A stretch of 64,000 nt of DNA, taken from Gammaproteobacteria bacterium (lineage in GTDB: Bacteria; Pseudomonadota; Gammaproteobacteria; Thiohalomonadales; Thiohalomonadaceae). Location: positions 35,253-99,252 of the forward strand of contig JALOAT010000010.1 in NCBI GenBank assembly GCA_023228645.1. The letters are read 5' to 3'. Under the pieces are notes generated by a model, which made no database searches, was not told where the DNA came from, and saw only the letters and a list, made by a program, of their open reading frames with translations. Shown one piece after another: positions 27,336 to 35,269 of the stretch. A program made the translations under genes and the position numbers. How positions within the stretch are numbered: position 1 is the stretch's first letter; each line of letters begins with the position of its first letter.

Positions 27336-27441
27336 GGTTCACTCCGGCAGGTAGCAGTCGGCGGGACCCAAGCCCCGCCGACGATACTAGCACCGCCATT
27401 GCCACCAGACACTCGGAGCAACCCCGACCTTCGGTGCATCA

Positions 27442-27837
27442 TCAATGCGGGCGATCCGCCGGGTGAGCCTTGCGATAGCTCACGCGGTAGAAGAACCCCA
27501 TGTACAGCGCGAACGCCGTAATCGCGAGGTGCAGCCACACATCGGCCCAGTTGTGGGCCATGACGCCGAGCAGCGGGCTGTTGCCGGCCGCAAGTCCGAT
27601 CAGGAAAAGCACGCCATAGATGATGCCGAAGATCTGGAAATACAGCCGCGATGCCCGCTCGCTGGTCAGGCCCACCCAGACCGCCACGGCGCCGGTCAGC
27701 AGGTGCACCGTATTGTGCAAGCCATCCACAGCGAACAACCCGAATAACAACCCGTTCGGCGTCAGCGGGCCGATGAAGCCGAGAATCCCGACCACCAGCA
27801 TGATGATGCCGAACCACGTTGCAGCCTTCATCAACAT
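27442..27837 (-). CDS. DUF4383 membrane protein
   Basis: A 131-residue protein with four membrane helices. The DUF4383 landmarks are visible: FGIIMLVVGILGFIGPLTP, LFAVDGLHNTVHLLTGAVAV, ARLYFQIFGIIYGVLFLIG (here preceded by S-R) and HNWADVWLHLAITAFALYMG. The paired LHN-VH and W-H elements are typical. Function unknown; homologues are often stress-induced small membrane proteins. It reads in the same direction as hupE, about 100 bases upstream of it, and could share a transcript. Confidence 0.85.
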   Translation of the reverse strand: MLMKAATWFGIIMLVVGILGFIGPLTPNGLLFGLFAVDGLHNTVHLLTGAVAVWVGLTSERASRLYFQIFGIIYGVLFLIGLAAGNSPLLGVMAHNWADVWLHLAITAFALYMGFFYRVSYRKAHPADRPH

Positions 27838-28136
27838 GGTACGTCCTCCGCGTTCACGGACACGCCTTGTCCTGACGTCGATCCCTTCGCCTTACTTCAA
27901 GTGTAGGGTCAGGCTGTAGGGCGGGGCTGTGCGCTTCCGTGAATCGGACCCCACCAATCGATGCAATCGGCCTTCACGGATCGTGCTGATGCGACAACGC
28001 GAAGGTCGCGGAGGCCGCGGAGAAAGGCTTTCGACCACGGAATATCACCTTGTGGGGGGCTCCGTATCTCTGTGGCTCTGTATTGAATTCTTGAGGGTCA
28101 CCCTTGCGACCTCCGCGTCAAATCTCCTGGCCAAGA
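27838..28136. other. Intergenic region, degenerate inverted repeat
   Basis: No gene is supported. CGCGAAGGTCGCGGAGGCCGCGGAG (27999-28023) on the left is loosely mirrored by CTTGCGACCTCCGCG (28104-28118) on the right. The low-complexity CTCTGTGGCTCTGT style in between resembles interspersed intergenic repeats elsewhere in this window. The pairing is imperfect and I cannot assign a function. Confidence 0.4.
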
Positions 28137-28988
28137 TCAGGCGCGGCGCGCCTCAATCAGCGCGGCCGCAAAGATGAGCGTACCACCGGCCAGTTCCTTG
28201 CTGCCCAGGGTCTCGCCACCGATGAGCGTGGCGGAGACCACGGCCACAAGCAGCTCGGTAATGAGGATGATGGAGGCCCGTCCGGTCTCGAGGCGCGTGA
28301 CGGCCCACTGGGTGAGCAAGGTGGCAAGCAACAGCCAGCCCAGGCCGAAGCCAGCCAGCGACGCCCACCCGGATGCAGGCACCACCGGCATGGGCGTGGC
28401 CTGCGCCCCCATGAGCAGCAGCGCCATGAGCGCGCAGCCTGCGAAGACGACGCCACTTTTCGTGGCGGTCGGAATGCGCTGGGCGGCGCGGGTCGCCACA
28501 TTGTTCAGCGCGAAGGCCATGCCCGCGGTGATTGCCAGGAAATCCACCGGGGTAGGCCGTGTGGCGAGGACACCCCAGGCCCCCAACACGAGGAATGCGC
28601 CGGCAAGGGCGAGCACGACCCCCACGGCACGCTGCCTATCGATGTGCTCGCCGAGAAACACACGCCCACCGAGGACACCCCACACGGGCGCCAGATAGAA
28701 CAGCATCATCGCACGCACCACTTCACCGAGGATCATGGCCTCGGCGAAGGCGAGATTGGCGTAGCCGCCCAGCAGCACCATGAGCCACGCCAGGCGGCGT
28801 TCGCCCCGGTAACGCCGGCGCTCTGACCAAAGCCAGGGCAGCAAGACCACGGCGGCCACCCCGTAGGCCACGGCGATGAGCGGCAGCCCGTCGATGCCCT
28901 GCGCGTTGAAGTGCTTGAGCGGCCACCAGGAGAGGCCCCACAGGAAGGCGCTGGTGACCAGCAAGGCCACGGGGAGGGTCTGGGTCAC
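28137..28988 (-). CDS. EamA/DMT family transporter
   Basis: A 283-residue protein with ten predicted helices in two EamA repeats. The first opens ALLVTSAFLWGLSWWPLKHF and ends LFYLAPVWGVLGGRVFLGEH; the second ends in TELLVAVVSATLIGGETLGS. The LxPVW..L..xxFLGE pattern is the usual end of an EamA repeat. Substrates of the family include metabolites, amino acids and nucleotide sugars; nothing here selects one. It follows the cytochrome gene on the same strand after a strong terminator, so it is probably transcribed separately. Confidence 0.88.
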   Translation of the reverse strand: MTQTLPVALLVTSAFLWGLSWWPLKHFNAQGIDGLPLIAVAYGVAAVVLLPWLWSERRRYRGERRLAWLMVLLGGYANLAFAEAMILGEVVRAMMLFYLAPVWGVLGGRVFLGEHIDRQRAVGVVLALAGAFLVLGAWGVLATRPTPVDFLAITAGMAFALNNVATRAAQRIPTATKSGVVFAGCALMALLLMGAQATPMPVVPASGWASLAGFGLGWLLLATLLTQWAVTRLETGRASIILITELLVAVVSATLIGGETLGSKELAGGTLIFAAALIEARRA

Positions 28989-29054
28989 GTCAGTCGATCA
29001 GCGAAGAAGGGGGAAACCGGGGGTCTGCTGGGCCTCAGCGGTAAGCGGGCCGCG

Positions 29055-29090
29055 CCTGAAAAAAGGGGCGACGCTGTGGCGCCGCCCCGG
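29055..29090 (-). terminator. Rho-independent terminator after the cytochrome gene
   Basis: On the minus strand GGGGCGGC and GTCGCCCC pair with one wobble around a short loop (29065-29088), followed directly by TTTTTTC (29058-29064). It starts about 12 bases after the stop at 29101. Confidence 0.85.
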
Positions 29091-29100
29091 TAATGGCGAT

Positions 29101-29574
29101 CTACTTGGACCTGTCGATCATGAACTCGATGGCCTCGCGAATCTCCTGATCGGAGCAGTTGCCGCAGGTGCCGCGGGCAGGCATGGCATTGAAGCCCTTC
29201 AGCGCGTGGGTCATGAGCGTATCCATGCCCTGCTGGATGCGCGGGGCCCAGGCCGCCTTGTCGCCCAGCTTCGGTGCGCCGGCCGCGCCGGTAGCATGGC
29301 AGGCCTGGCAAGAGGCGTTGTAAACCTGTTCGCCGGTGCGGGCAGCGCTCGCCGCGGGCGCCGCGGGCGCCGCCGTTGCGGCCTCAGCCATGATGGGTGC
29401 CCCCGTGTTGAGCGAACCCACGGGCTGGATACGCGCAAGTACGGCGTCATCGCTCAGATCCGCCAACCGGCGCCCGGCCAGCAGGCTGCTCATGCCTTGC
29501 AGCACCAGCACGATGATGAGAGCCATCACCAGCAACATCACAAAGCTCAAGCGCAAACCCTTGTTGTCGGCCAC
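29101..29574 (-). CDS. Membrane-anchored cytochrome c5
   Basis: A 157-residue monohaem c-type cytochrome. One N-terminal membrane helix (FVMLLVMALIIVLVLQGMSS, about 11-30) is probably uncleaved. An Ala/Pro linker precedes the haem domain with NASCQACHATGAAGAPKLGD, an axial Met in FNAMPARG, and the two extra cysteines in TCGNCSD that form the disulfide typical of cytochrome c5. It is closely similar in its core to the soluble c5 at 39265 (both GEQVYN-AC-CH, GAPKLGDKAAW). It probably carries electrons between respiratory complexes at the periplasmic face. Confidence 0.9.
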   Translation of the reverse strand: MADNKGLRLSFVMLLVMALIIVLVLQGMSSLLAGRRLADLSDDAVLARIQPVGSLNTGAPIMAEAATAAPAAPAASAARTGEQVYNASCQACHATGAAGAPKLGDKAAWAPRIQQGMDTLMTHALKGFNAMPARGTCGNCSDQEIREAIEFMIDRSK

Positions 29575-29778
29575 GACGAATTACCTCGAAAGCTGTTCTT
29601 GGCGGTGCAGACCGCCGGTGCATCGCCCCCTTCGCGGGGTACCGGAATAGCGGGAATATAGCAGCCGTGACCGAGCCCGGAGAAGCGAACCGCCCACACA
29701 TCCCCGTGGACGGGACGGCCATCTCCGGTTATCCTTAGCCGCTTCCCGCGCCTGCCTCGCAGGCACACACCACACCAC

Positions 29779-29855
29779 GCGCCCGTAGCTCAGCTGGATA
29801 GAGCACCATCCTCCGACGGTGGGGGCCGGGGGTTCGAATCCCTCCGGGCGCGCCA
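29779..29855 (+). tRNA. tRNA-Arg (anticodon CCG)
   Basis: It folds as a complete cloverleaf. The acceptor GCGCCCG (29779-29785) pairs with CGGGCGC (29845-29851), the D-arm is GCTC...GAGC, and the anticodon stem is CCATC/GGTGG. The loop CTCCGAC gives anticodon CCG, read from loop positions 34-36, and the T-arm GGGGG-TTCGAAT-CCCTC completes the fold. The discriminator is G and CCA is encoded. CCG decodes CGG. No integrated element is seen on either side. Confidence 0.95.
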
Positions 29856-29909
29856 TTTCAAAGTCACTGACCGGCCGTTTCCTACCGCGCGTCCTGCGGT
29901 GCGGCACCG

Positions 29910-31436
29910 TCAGTTCACGCCTAAATCCGTCCGACAACAGTTGCGCCCGGCGCGCTTCGCGGCATAGAGCGCCTGATCGGCGCGATTGAATACGTCTTCC
30001 ACGATGTCTTCGCCGCGGAACTGGGCCACGCCGCAGGACACGGTGACCTTGACCCGCGCGCCGCGGTGGTGAAACTCCGCGTTCTCCACAGTGGCGCGGA
30101 CCTTCTCCACGCAGCTGAGGGCGCCGGCCAGCTCGGTCTCCGGCAACAGCATGATGAACTCCTCGCCACCGTAACGGCAGATGAAATCGGTTACGCGCGT
30201 TTGCGATTTGAGCAGGGTGGCGATCACGCGCAGCACCTTGTCGCCGGCTTGGTGGCCGTAGCTGTCGTTCACACGCTTGAAGTGATCGACATCCCAGATG
30301 CTCAGTACCAACGGCGAGCCGTAGCGCCGCCAGCGCTGGTATTCCTGCACCACGCGTTCGTCGTAGGCGAGTCGGTTGGGAAGCCCCGTAAGGGGATCGA
30401 GCAACGCCTGACAACGCTCCACACGCACGCGTTCGCGCAGGCCTTCCGCCTCGGACTCGAGCGCCGCGAGACGCTCGGTGAGGCTGCTCATGTCACGCTC
30501 CAATTCCGCCGCGCGCTGTTCTTCGAGGCGGTGGAACGCAGCCATGTCGTCGCGGATGGCGTGCACGCGTGAGTCGAGCAGGGATTTCAGCTGGTCGAGG
30601 CCTTGGGCCGACTGCACGGCGGCATCGATGCCGTCCATGTGCACATCGATGGCGGAACCGAGCCGCCGCCCTTCCTGAAAGGAATCGATCTGTGCCTTCA
30701 CGGTCGCGTGAAGGTTTTGATCCAGTGTCTGCAGGCCATCGGTGAGCTGGCTGAGAAAGTCCTCCAGGGCACGCTTCTCACGCAGCGCGCCGACGCGCAT
30801 GTCGGCGATCAACTCGGCCAGACTGCGCAGCACGCCTTCCACCGCAACCGGCGTCAGCGGCTCCTGCAGGAGGCCCCGCAGGGCCTCGGCGCGCTCGGTG
30901 AGTTCCCGGGGCACGGCGATGTACTCGAGCAGCCGCAGCAGCGCCTGGTTGATGGAACCGCCGCCATCGACGCGTTCCTGCACCAGATCGACCAGGTGTC
31001 CCACGGCGCGCCGCATGTCGGACTCGGAGCCGGTCACGGCGGCACGGATGAACCGGGTCGCATCTGCCGGCGCGTCAGTGAGCAGGCGGTCGGTGAGGGT
31101 GGCAAGGATCTCACGGGCGAAAGCGAGGCCCGGGCCGGGCAGCCCGGCGGCGCTCTCTTGTTGGGCAAGACCACAGCCGAGGTCTTCCAGGAGCGGTGCA
31201 AGCTCCCGGGTGTCGGTGCCCCTGCGCAATTCGCCGCGCAGCTCGTCAAGCCTGGTCGCGAGGCCGGGCTCGGCGAGGTCGGTGTAACTGATGAGCCGCA
31301 ACAGGGTCTGGCGCAGCAGGGCCTCGATCTGGCGCCACTCCTGCTCCTGCTTCTCCAGTGCGTCGAGGCTGTCGTAGTACTTTTGCCGCCACGCTTCGGG
31401 TTGCGGTGGCCCGCCGTCGTTGTTGATCAGGACCAT
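29910..31436 (-). CDS. Diguanylate cyclase (GGDEF)
   Basis: A 508-residue protein that should make cyclic di-GMP from GTP. The C-terminal third is a GGDEF domain with active-site motif RYGGEEFIMLLPE, preceded by the inhibitory I-site RVTD five residues before GGEEF, so product feedback is expected. DPLTGLPNRLAYDERV opens the domain. The N-terminal 340 residues are helical with no recognised sensor: short amphipathic repeats and a coiled coil (AAELERDMSSLTERLAALES). No membrane helices are evident, so it is cytoplasmic. The end lies 55 bases beyond the tRNA. An EEP gene begins just upstream on the same strand. Confidence 0.9.
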   Translation of the reverse strand: MVLINNDGGPPQPEAWRQKYYDSLDALEKQEQEWRQIEALLRQTLLRLISYTDLAEPGLATRLDELRGELRRGTDTRELAPLLEDLGCGLAQQESAAGLPGPGLAFAREILATLTDRLLTDAPADATRFIRAAVTGSESDMRRAVGHLVDLVQERVDGGGSINQALLRLLEYIAVPRELTERAEALRGLLQEPLTPVAVEGVLRSLAELIADMRVGALREKRALEDFLSQLTDGLQTLDQNLHATVKAQIDSFQEGRRLGSAIDVHMDGIDAAVQSAQGLDQLKSLLDSRVHAIRDDMAAFHRLEEQRAAELERDMSSLTERLAALESEAEGLRERVRVERCQALLDPLTGLPNRLAYDERVVQEYQRWRRYGSPLVLSIWDVDHFKRVNDSYGHQAGDKVLRVIATLLKSQTRVTDFICRYGGEEFIMLLPETELAGALSCVEKVRATVENAEFHHRGARVKVTVSCGVAQFRGEDIVEDVFNRADQALYAAKRAGRNCCRTDLGVN

Positions 31437-31446
31437 GGCTCAGTCC

Positions 31447-32238
31447 TCAGACGGCAAGCCGGACGTGCGCCGGAATGGCAATCTCCACGGCGATCGGCAG
31501 GTGGTCCGAGAGGGCATGGTTGAGCACCTGACACTGGGCGATCTCCAGGGTCGGTGACACCAGGATGTGGTCGATGTTGCGGGCCGGGCGCCAGCTCGGG
31601 AAGGTGCACATGCCCTCCACCGGCTCCCGCAAACCCGTGCGTCGGAACAGCAACTGCATCTCGAGGCTGCCGGGCTCGCAGTTCATATCGCCCATGAGCA
31701 CCACGTGTTCGTACTCGGCTACGACTTCGGCGATGTACTCCAGTTGCTGGAGACGTGTGCGTTGGCCCAGCGCGAGGTGAATCAGCACCACGACGAGCTC
31801 GCCGTAACGCGCCAGCAACGCACCACGACCGGGAATGAAGCCGGGCAGCTTATATTCGGTGACCTCCACCGGGCGCAGGCGCGAGAGCAGGCCGTTGGCG
31901 TGTCGGGCGATGCCGACCAGGTCGCGGTTCAATTGATGATGCCAGAACGCGAACTCCGACTGCTGGGCGAGATATTCGGTGAGATTGATGTTGCCGGTGC
32001 GGTGGCTGCCCGCGTCCACCTCCTGCAAGGCGACGATGTCGTAACCGGACAGCACCTGGGCGATGCGATCGAGGTTGCGGAAGCGCTGATCGTGGGGCAG
32101 CAGATGCCGCCAGCTCTTGGTCACGTAATGGTGCGGCCGCACGCTGTCGATGCCCACCTGGATGTTGTAGCTCAGCAGGCGCAGCCGCTGGTGCGGTGCG
32201 GGCTCTGCGAGGCGGGTGGTGTGCATGGGCAAAATCAT
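31447..32238 (-). CDS. Endonuclease/exonuclease/phosphatase family protein
   Basis: A 263-residue EEP-fold metal-dependent phosphohydrolase. The opening strand RLRLLSYNIQVGID, the catalytic Glu in DIVALQEVDAGS, the HHQ region, VLMGDMNCEPGS (Asp/Asn pair), RNIDHILVSP and the terminal ALSDHLPIAVEI (Asp-His) give the full active-site set. The substrate (DNA, RNA cap, sphingolipid or inositol phosphate) is not readable. No signal peptide is evident. It ends 10 bases before the diguanylate cyclase and starts 13 bases after the acetolactate synthase-like gene, so the three form one leftward unit. Confidence 0.88.
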   Translation of the reverse strand: MILPMHTTRLAEPAPHQRLRLLSYNIQVGIDSVRPHHYVTKSWRHLLPHDQRFRNLDRIAQVLSGYDIVALQEVDAGSHRTGNINLTEYLAQQSEFAFWHHQLNRDLVGIARHANGLLSRLRPVEVTEYKLPGFIPGRGALLARYGELVVVLIHLALGQRTRLQQLEYIAEVVAEYEHVVLMGDMNCEPGSLEMQLLFRRTGLREPVEGMCTFPSWRPARNIDHILVSPTLEIAQCQVLNHALSDHLPIAVEIAIPAHVRLAV

Positions 32239-32251
32239 CGACTCGCGTTCC

Positions 32252-33886
32252 TCAGATCGGGCAGACCATCTCGCCCATCTTCGCTGTCAGTTTCAGGTTC
32301 TCGCCATAATCGACCGGGCAGTCGATGATGCTGACCGCGCTGTCGGCAAGTGCCTTCTGTAGGGTCGGCCGCAGCTCGTCGGCGCTTTCGACGCGATAAC
32401 CGCGCGCACCGAAAGACTCGGCCAGTTTGACGAAATCAGGGTTGGTGAAATCGACGAAGGCCGGTCTGCCGAAGTAATTCATCTGCTTCCATTTGATCAG
32501 GCCGTACCCACTGTCGTTCCATATCAGCACCACCAAGGGCGTACCGAGGCGCACGGCTGTTTCCAGCTCCTGCACGTTCATGAGAAAGCCCGCGTCACCG
32601 GTCACCGCCACCACCTTGCGATCCGGATGCGCGAGCTTGGCGGCGATGGCGCCCGGCAGGGCGATGCCCATGCTCGCAAAGCCGTTGGAAATGATGCAGG
32701 TGTTGGGGTATTCGCAGCGGAACATGCGCGCCATCCACAGCTTGTGGGCGCCCACGTCGCACACGACGATGTCCTCCAGCGCCATGGCCGTGCGCAGGTC
32801 CCAGATGATCTTCTGCGGCTTGATGGGGAATTCGCCATCGGCGTGGCAGGCGTTCATGTCCTCGATGAGGGCGCGGCGCAAGGCACGCATGTGCTGGCCC
32901 TGGTGCGGCGTGGACAGCTCACCGATGCGCAGCAGGGAGTGTTTGATATCGCCGACCACGCCCACCGCCACCGAGTAGTAGGCATCCACCTCGGCGGGAA
33001 TGGAGTCGATGTGGATGATGATCCGGTCGCGGGTCGGGTGCCACAGGTACGGGTGATACTCGACCAGGTCGTAGCCGACGCAGATGATGACGTCGGCCTT
33101 GTCGAACCCGCAGTTCACGTAATCCTTCGATTGCAACCCCGCGGAGCCCAGCGCGTGCGGATTGCCCGCGAAGGGCACCACGCCCTTGGCCATGAAGGTA
33201 TTGGCCACGGGGATGTTCAGGCGCTCGGCGAAATCCGCCAGCTGTTGCCAGGCCTTGGCACGCAGCACGCCGTTGCCGGCGAGGATGATGGGATTGCGCG
33301 CATTGCTAATAAGCTCGGCGGCGGCCTTGACCCGCTCGCTGAGCGGTTCGGGCTGATGGGGGTTTTTCACCGGCAAGGGTACGTCGTCGATGTCCATTTC
33401 CGCAATGTTTTCCGGAAATTCGATGAACGTGGCGCCGGTCTTTTCCGTCTGGGCCAGCTTGAAGGCCTTGCGAACCACCTCCGGGATCACCTCGGGGGCG
33501 AGCAGGCGCGAGGAATACTTGGTGATGGGCCGGAAGATCTGCTCCAGGTCGAGGACCTGGTGCGACTCCTTGTGCAGGCGGTTGGTGGAGGCCTGGCCGG
33601 CGATGGCCACCAGCGGGGCATGATCCATGTTGGCGTCGGCCACCCCGGTGATGAGGTTGGTGGCGCCGGGGCCGAGGGTCGCCAGACACACCCCGGCGCG
33701 CCCCGTAAGGCGCCCGTAGACGTCCGCCATGAAGGCCGCGCCCTGCTCGTGGCGCGCGGTCACGAAGGTGATGGATGAGCCGAGCAGGGCGTCCATCAGG
33801 TCGAGGTTCTCCTCGCCCGGGATGCCGAAAACGTATTGCGTGCCCTCGTTTTCGAGGCAACGGACGAACAGTTCGGCAGCCTTCAT
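32252..33886 (-). CDS. Acetolactate synthase-like thiamine-diphosphate enzyme
   Basis: A 544-residue ThDP-dependent enzyme of the acetolactate synthase/acetohydroxyacid synthase family. It opens VFGIPGEENLDLMDALL, carries the catalytic Glu in TARHEQGAAFMADVYGRL and GATNLITGVADANMDHAPLV, and has the ThDP motif GDAGFLMN ... NDSGYGLIKW near the end. The likely reaction is condensation of pyruvate to acetolactate, but related enzymes use other 2-oxoacids. No regulatory subunit (ilvN/ilvH) or ilvC is adjacent, so a catabolic or unassigned role is plausible. It stops 13 bases before the EEP gene, in the same direction. Confidence 0.8.
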   Translation of the reverse strand: MKAAELFVRCLENEGTQYVFGIPGEENLDLMDALLGSSITFVTARHEQGAAFMADVYGRLTGRAGVCLATLGPGATNLITGVADANMDHAPLVAIAGQASTNRLHKESHQVLDLEQIFRPITKYSSRLLAPEVIPEVVRKAFKLAQTEKTGATFIEFPENIAEMDIDDVPLPVKNPHQPEPLSERVKAAAELISNARNPIILAGNGVLRAKAWQQLADFAERLNIPVANTFMAKGVVPFAGNPHALGSAGLQSKDYVNCGFDKADVIICVGYDLVEYHPYLWHPTRDRIIIHIDSIPAEVDAYYSVAVGVVGDIKHSLLRIGELSTPHQGQHMRALRRALIEDMNACHADGEFPIKPQKIIWDLRTAMALEDIVVCDVGAHKLWMARMFRCEYPNTCIISNGFASMGIALPGAIAAKLAHPDRKVVAVTGDAGFLMNVQELETAVRLGTPLVVLIWNDSGYGLIKWKQMNYFGRPAFVDFTNPDFVKLAESFGARGYRVESADELRPTLQKALADSAVSIIDCPVDYGENLKLTAKMGEMVCPI

Positions 33887-33895
33887 GTGAGCCTG

Positions 33896-34531
33896 TCAGC
33901 GGGCGCCGCGCCCTTCCCTGAGCGCGAGGTATTCCGCAATGCGGATCATGTTCTCATAGCTTCCTGCCATATCACCCTCCACCCGGTACTTGCCGGCGAC
34001 CACCAAGACCGGCACCCCGGTGATGCCATAGGCCTTGCTGAGCGCCATTGACCGGTTCACCTTGGTCTCCACCGCGAAGGAGTTGAATGCGGCGCGGAAG
34101 TCCACGGCGGGCACGCCCCGATCGGCGAAAAACCGTGCCAGCTGGTCTTCCGTACCGTGCATCTGCCGCCGATCGTGGATGGCCGTGAAGAAGTCGTTGT
34201 GCACACGGTCAAGCACCCCGAGGGCCTCGGCGGCATAGAAGGCCTTGGCATGCACATGCCACAGGTTAGTGCGGAACACGGCCGGCATGCGCGTGAATTC
34301 GATGGTATCGGGCTTTTTCTGAAGCCAGGCCTGAATGGTCGGCTCCATCTCATAGCAGTGTGGGCAACCGTACCAGAACAGCTCGGTGATCTGGACCTTG
34401 CCGGGTGCGGCATCGCTCGGCTGCGCCGGCTCGATGCGTGCATAGTGAACGCCTTCCGTAAACGGCTCGGCGGCCCCGGCGACGAGGGGCAGGAAGGTGC
34501 TGAGAATGAGAAGGAAGCGCTTGAAATTCAT
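33896..34531 (-). CDS. dsbA: Thiol:disulfide interchange protein DsbA
   Basis: A 211-residue periplasmic oxidase introducing disulfide bonds. Signal peptide MNFKRFLLILSTFLPLVAGA is followed by a thioredoxin fold with active site WYGCPHCYEMEP (C56 and C59) and cis-Pro YGITGVPVLVVAGKYRV. The helical insertion fits DsbA. The ATG at 34531 follows GGAGAA. The stop is 9 bases before the acetolactate synthase-like gene on the same strand. It is divergent from the cyclic-nucleotide-binding gene. It is functionally consistent with the cytochrome maturation genes nearby, which must balance haem-site cysteine redox. Confidence 0.95.
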   Translation of the reverse strand: MNFKRFLLILSTFLPLVAGAAEPFTEGVHYARIEPAQPSDAAPGKVQITELFWYGCPHCYEMEPTIQAWLQKKPDTIEFTRMPAVFRTNLWHVHAKAFYAAEALGVLDRVHNDFFTAIHDRRQMHGTEDQLARFFADRGVPAVDFRAAFNSFAVETKVNRSMALSKAYGITGVPVLVVAGKYRVEGDMAGSYENMIRIAEYLALREGRGAR

Positions 34532-34672
34532 GGGTTCTCCTTGGCTTCGGTACAGTCCGGCACCGAAAATACATCATACCCGATGGCCATGGGAGCTTGT
34601 CATCACATCGGTGCTTTCGCCGCCAAAACGCGATGCACTATGCTATGCGCCTGCTTTCCCGGAGGCTGTTCC

Positions 34673-35176
34673 ATGGCAATCCTGACCGACGATGCAAAAA
34701 AACGTGCCGAGCTGAGCGAATTCCTCAATCAGCAGAACCTCTGCGAGTCTCTCACACTGCGCGAGGTGAACCTGTTGTTGGACTTCACGGAACTGGTGGA
34801 ATTCAAAAAGGGCCAGATCATCGCTGACATCGGCGAGGTGGGGGAGGCACTGTATTTCGTCGTAAAAGGGGAGGCCGCGCTGGTCTATGACAACCAGGGC
34901 CAGGCCGTGGAACTGGCCCGGGTGCGGGAAGGCGAACTGATGGGCGAGATGTCGTTCTTCGATCGGGAGCCACGTTCCATCCGCCTGGTGGCCATGCGGC
35001 CGGAAACGCGTATGTTGCGCATGTCCCGCATCATGTATCAGCGCCTGCGGATCGAGCATCCCTTCATCGCTGTGAACATCCTGGAGCACGCCGTGGTGAG
35101 CCTCGATCGCCTGTTCCGCCGCGTCAGCCAGGACGTCGCCACGTACTCCCATTACGTCTACGGCGGCAAGAAGTGA
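34673..35176 (+). CDS. Stand-alone cyclic-nucleotide-binding domain protein
   Basis: A 167-residue protein consisting of one cNMP-binding beta-roll. LVEFKKGQIIADIGEVGEAL and YFVVKGEAALVYD are followed by the phosphate-binding cassette GELMGEMSFFDREPRSIRL, where GE..FFD..PRS corresponds to the GE(L)...R(S/T)A consensus, and a helical tail. There is no DNA-binding or catalytic domain, so it is not a Crp-type regulator by itself. It may act as a ligand sensor through protein contact. GGAGG at 34661-34665 supports the ATG at 34673. It is divergent from dsbA and convergent with ccsA. Confidence 0.85.
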   Translation: MAILTDDAKKRAELSEFLNQQNLCESLTLREVNLLLDFTELVEFKKGQIIADIGEVGEALYFVVKGEAALVYDNQGQAVELARVREGELMGEMSFFDREPRSIRLVAMRPETRMLRMSRIMYQRLRIEHPFIAVNILEHAVVSLDRLFRRVSQDVATYSHYVYGGKK

Positions 35177-35180
35177 ATGG

Positions 35181-35249
35181 GTGACAGGTGACGTGTGAAA
35201 CGATTGGGAGGCCTCTCTATCGCGTCACGCATCACGCGTCACCTGTTAC
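35181..35249. terminator. Inverted repeat between convergent genes
   Basis: GTGACAGGTGACGTGTGA (35181-35198) pairs with TCACGCGTCACCTGTTAC (35232-35249), 18 bases each, with two mismatches that become wobble pairs in one strand's RNA. It lies 5 bases after the stop of the upstream gene and 20 before the ccsA stop on the other strand. It probably acts on both convergent transcripts, or is a repeat remnant. Confidence 0.5.
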
Positions 35250-35269
35250 GGTGTAACGGCGTACCGGTC

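Noticed and set aside
29779..29910. Integrative element at the tRNA-Arg gene
   Set aside because: No integrase, no repeat of the tRNA 3' end and normal neighbouring genes on both sides.
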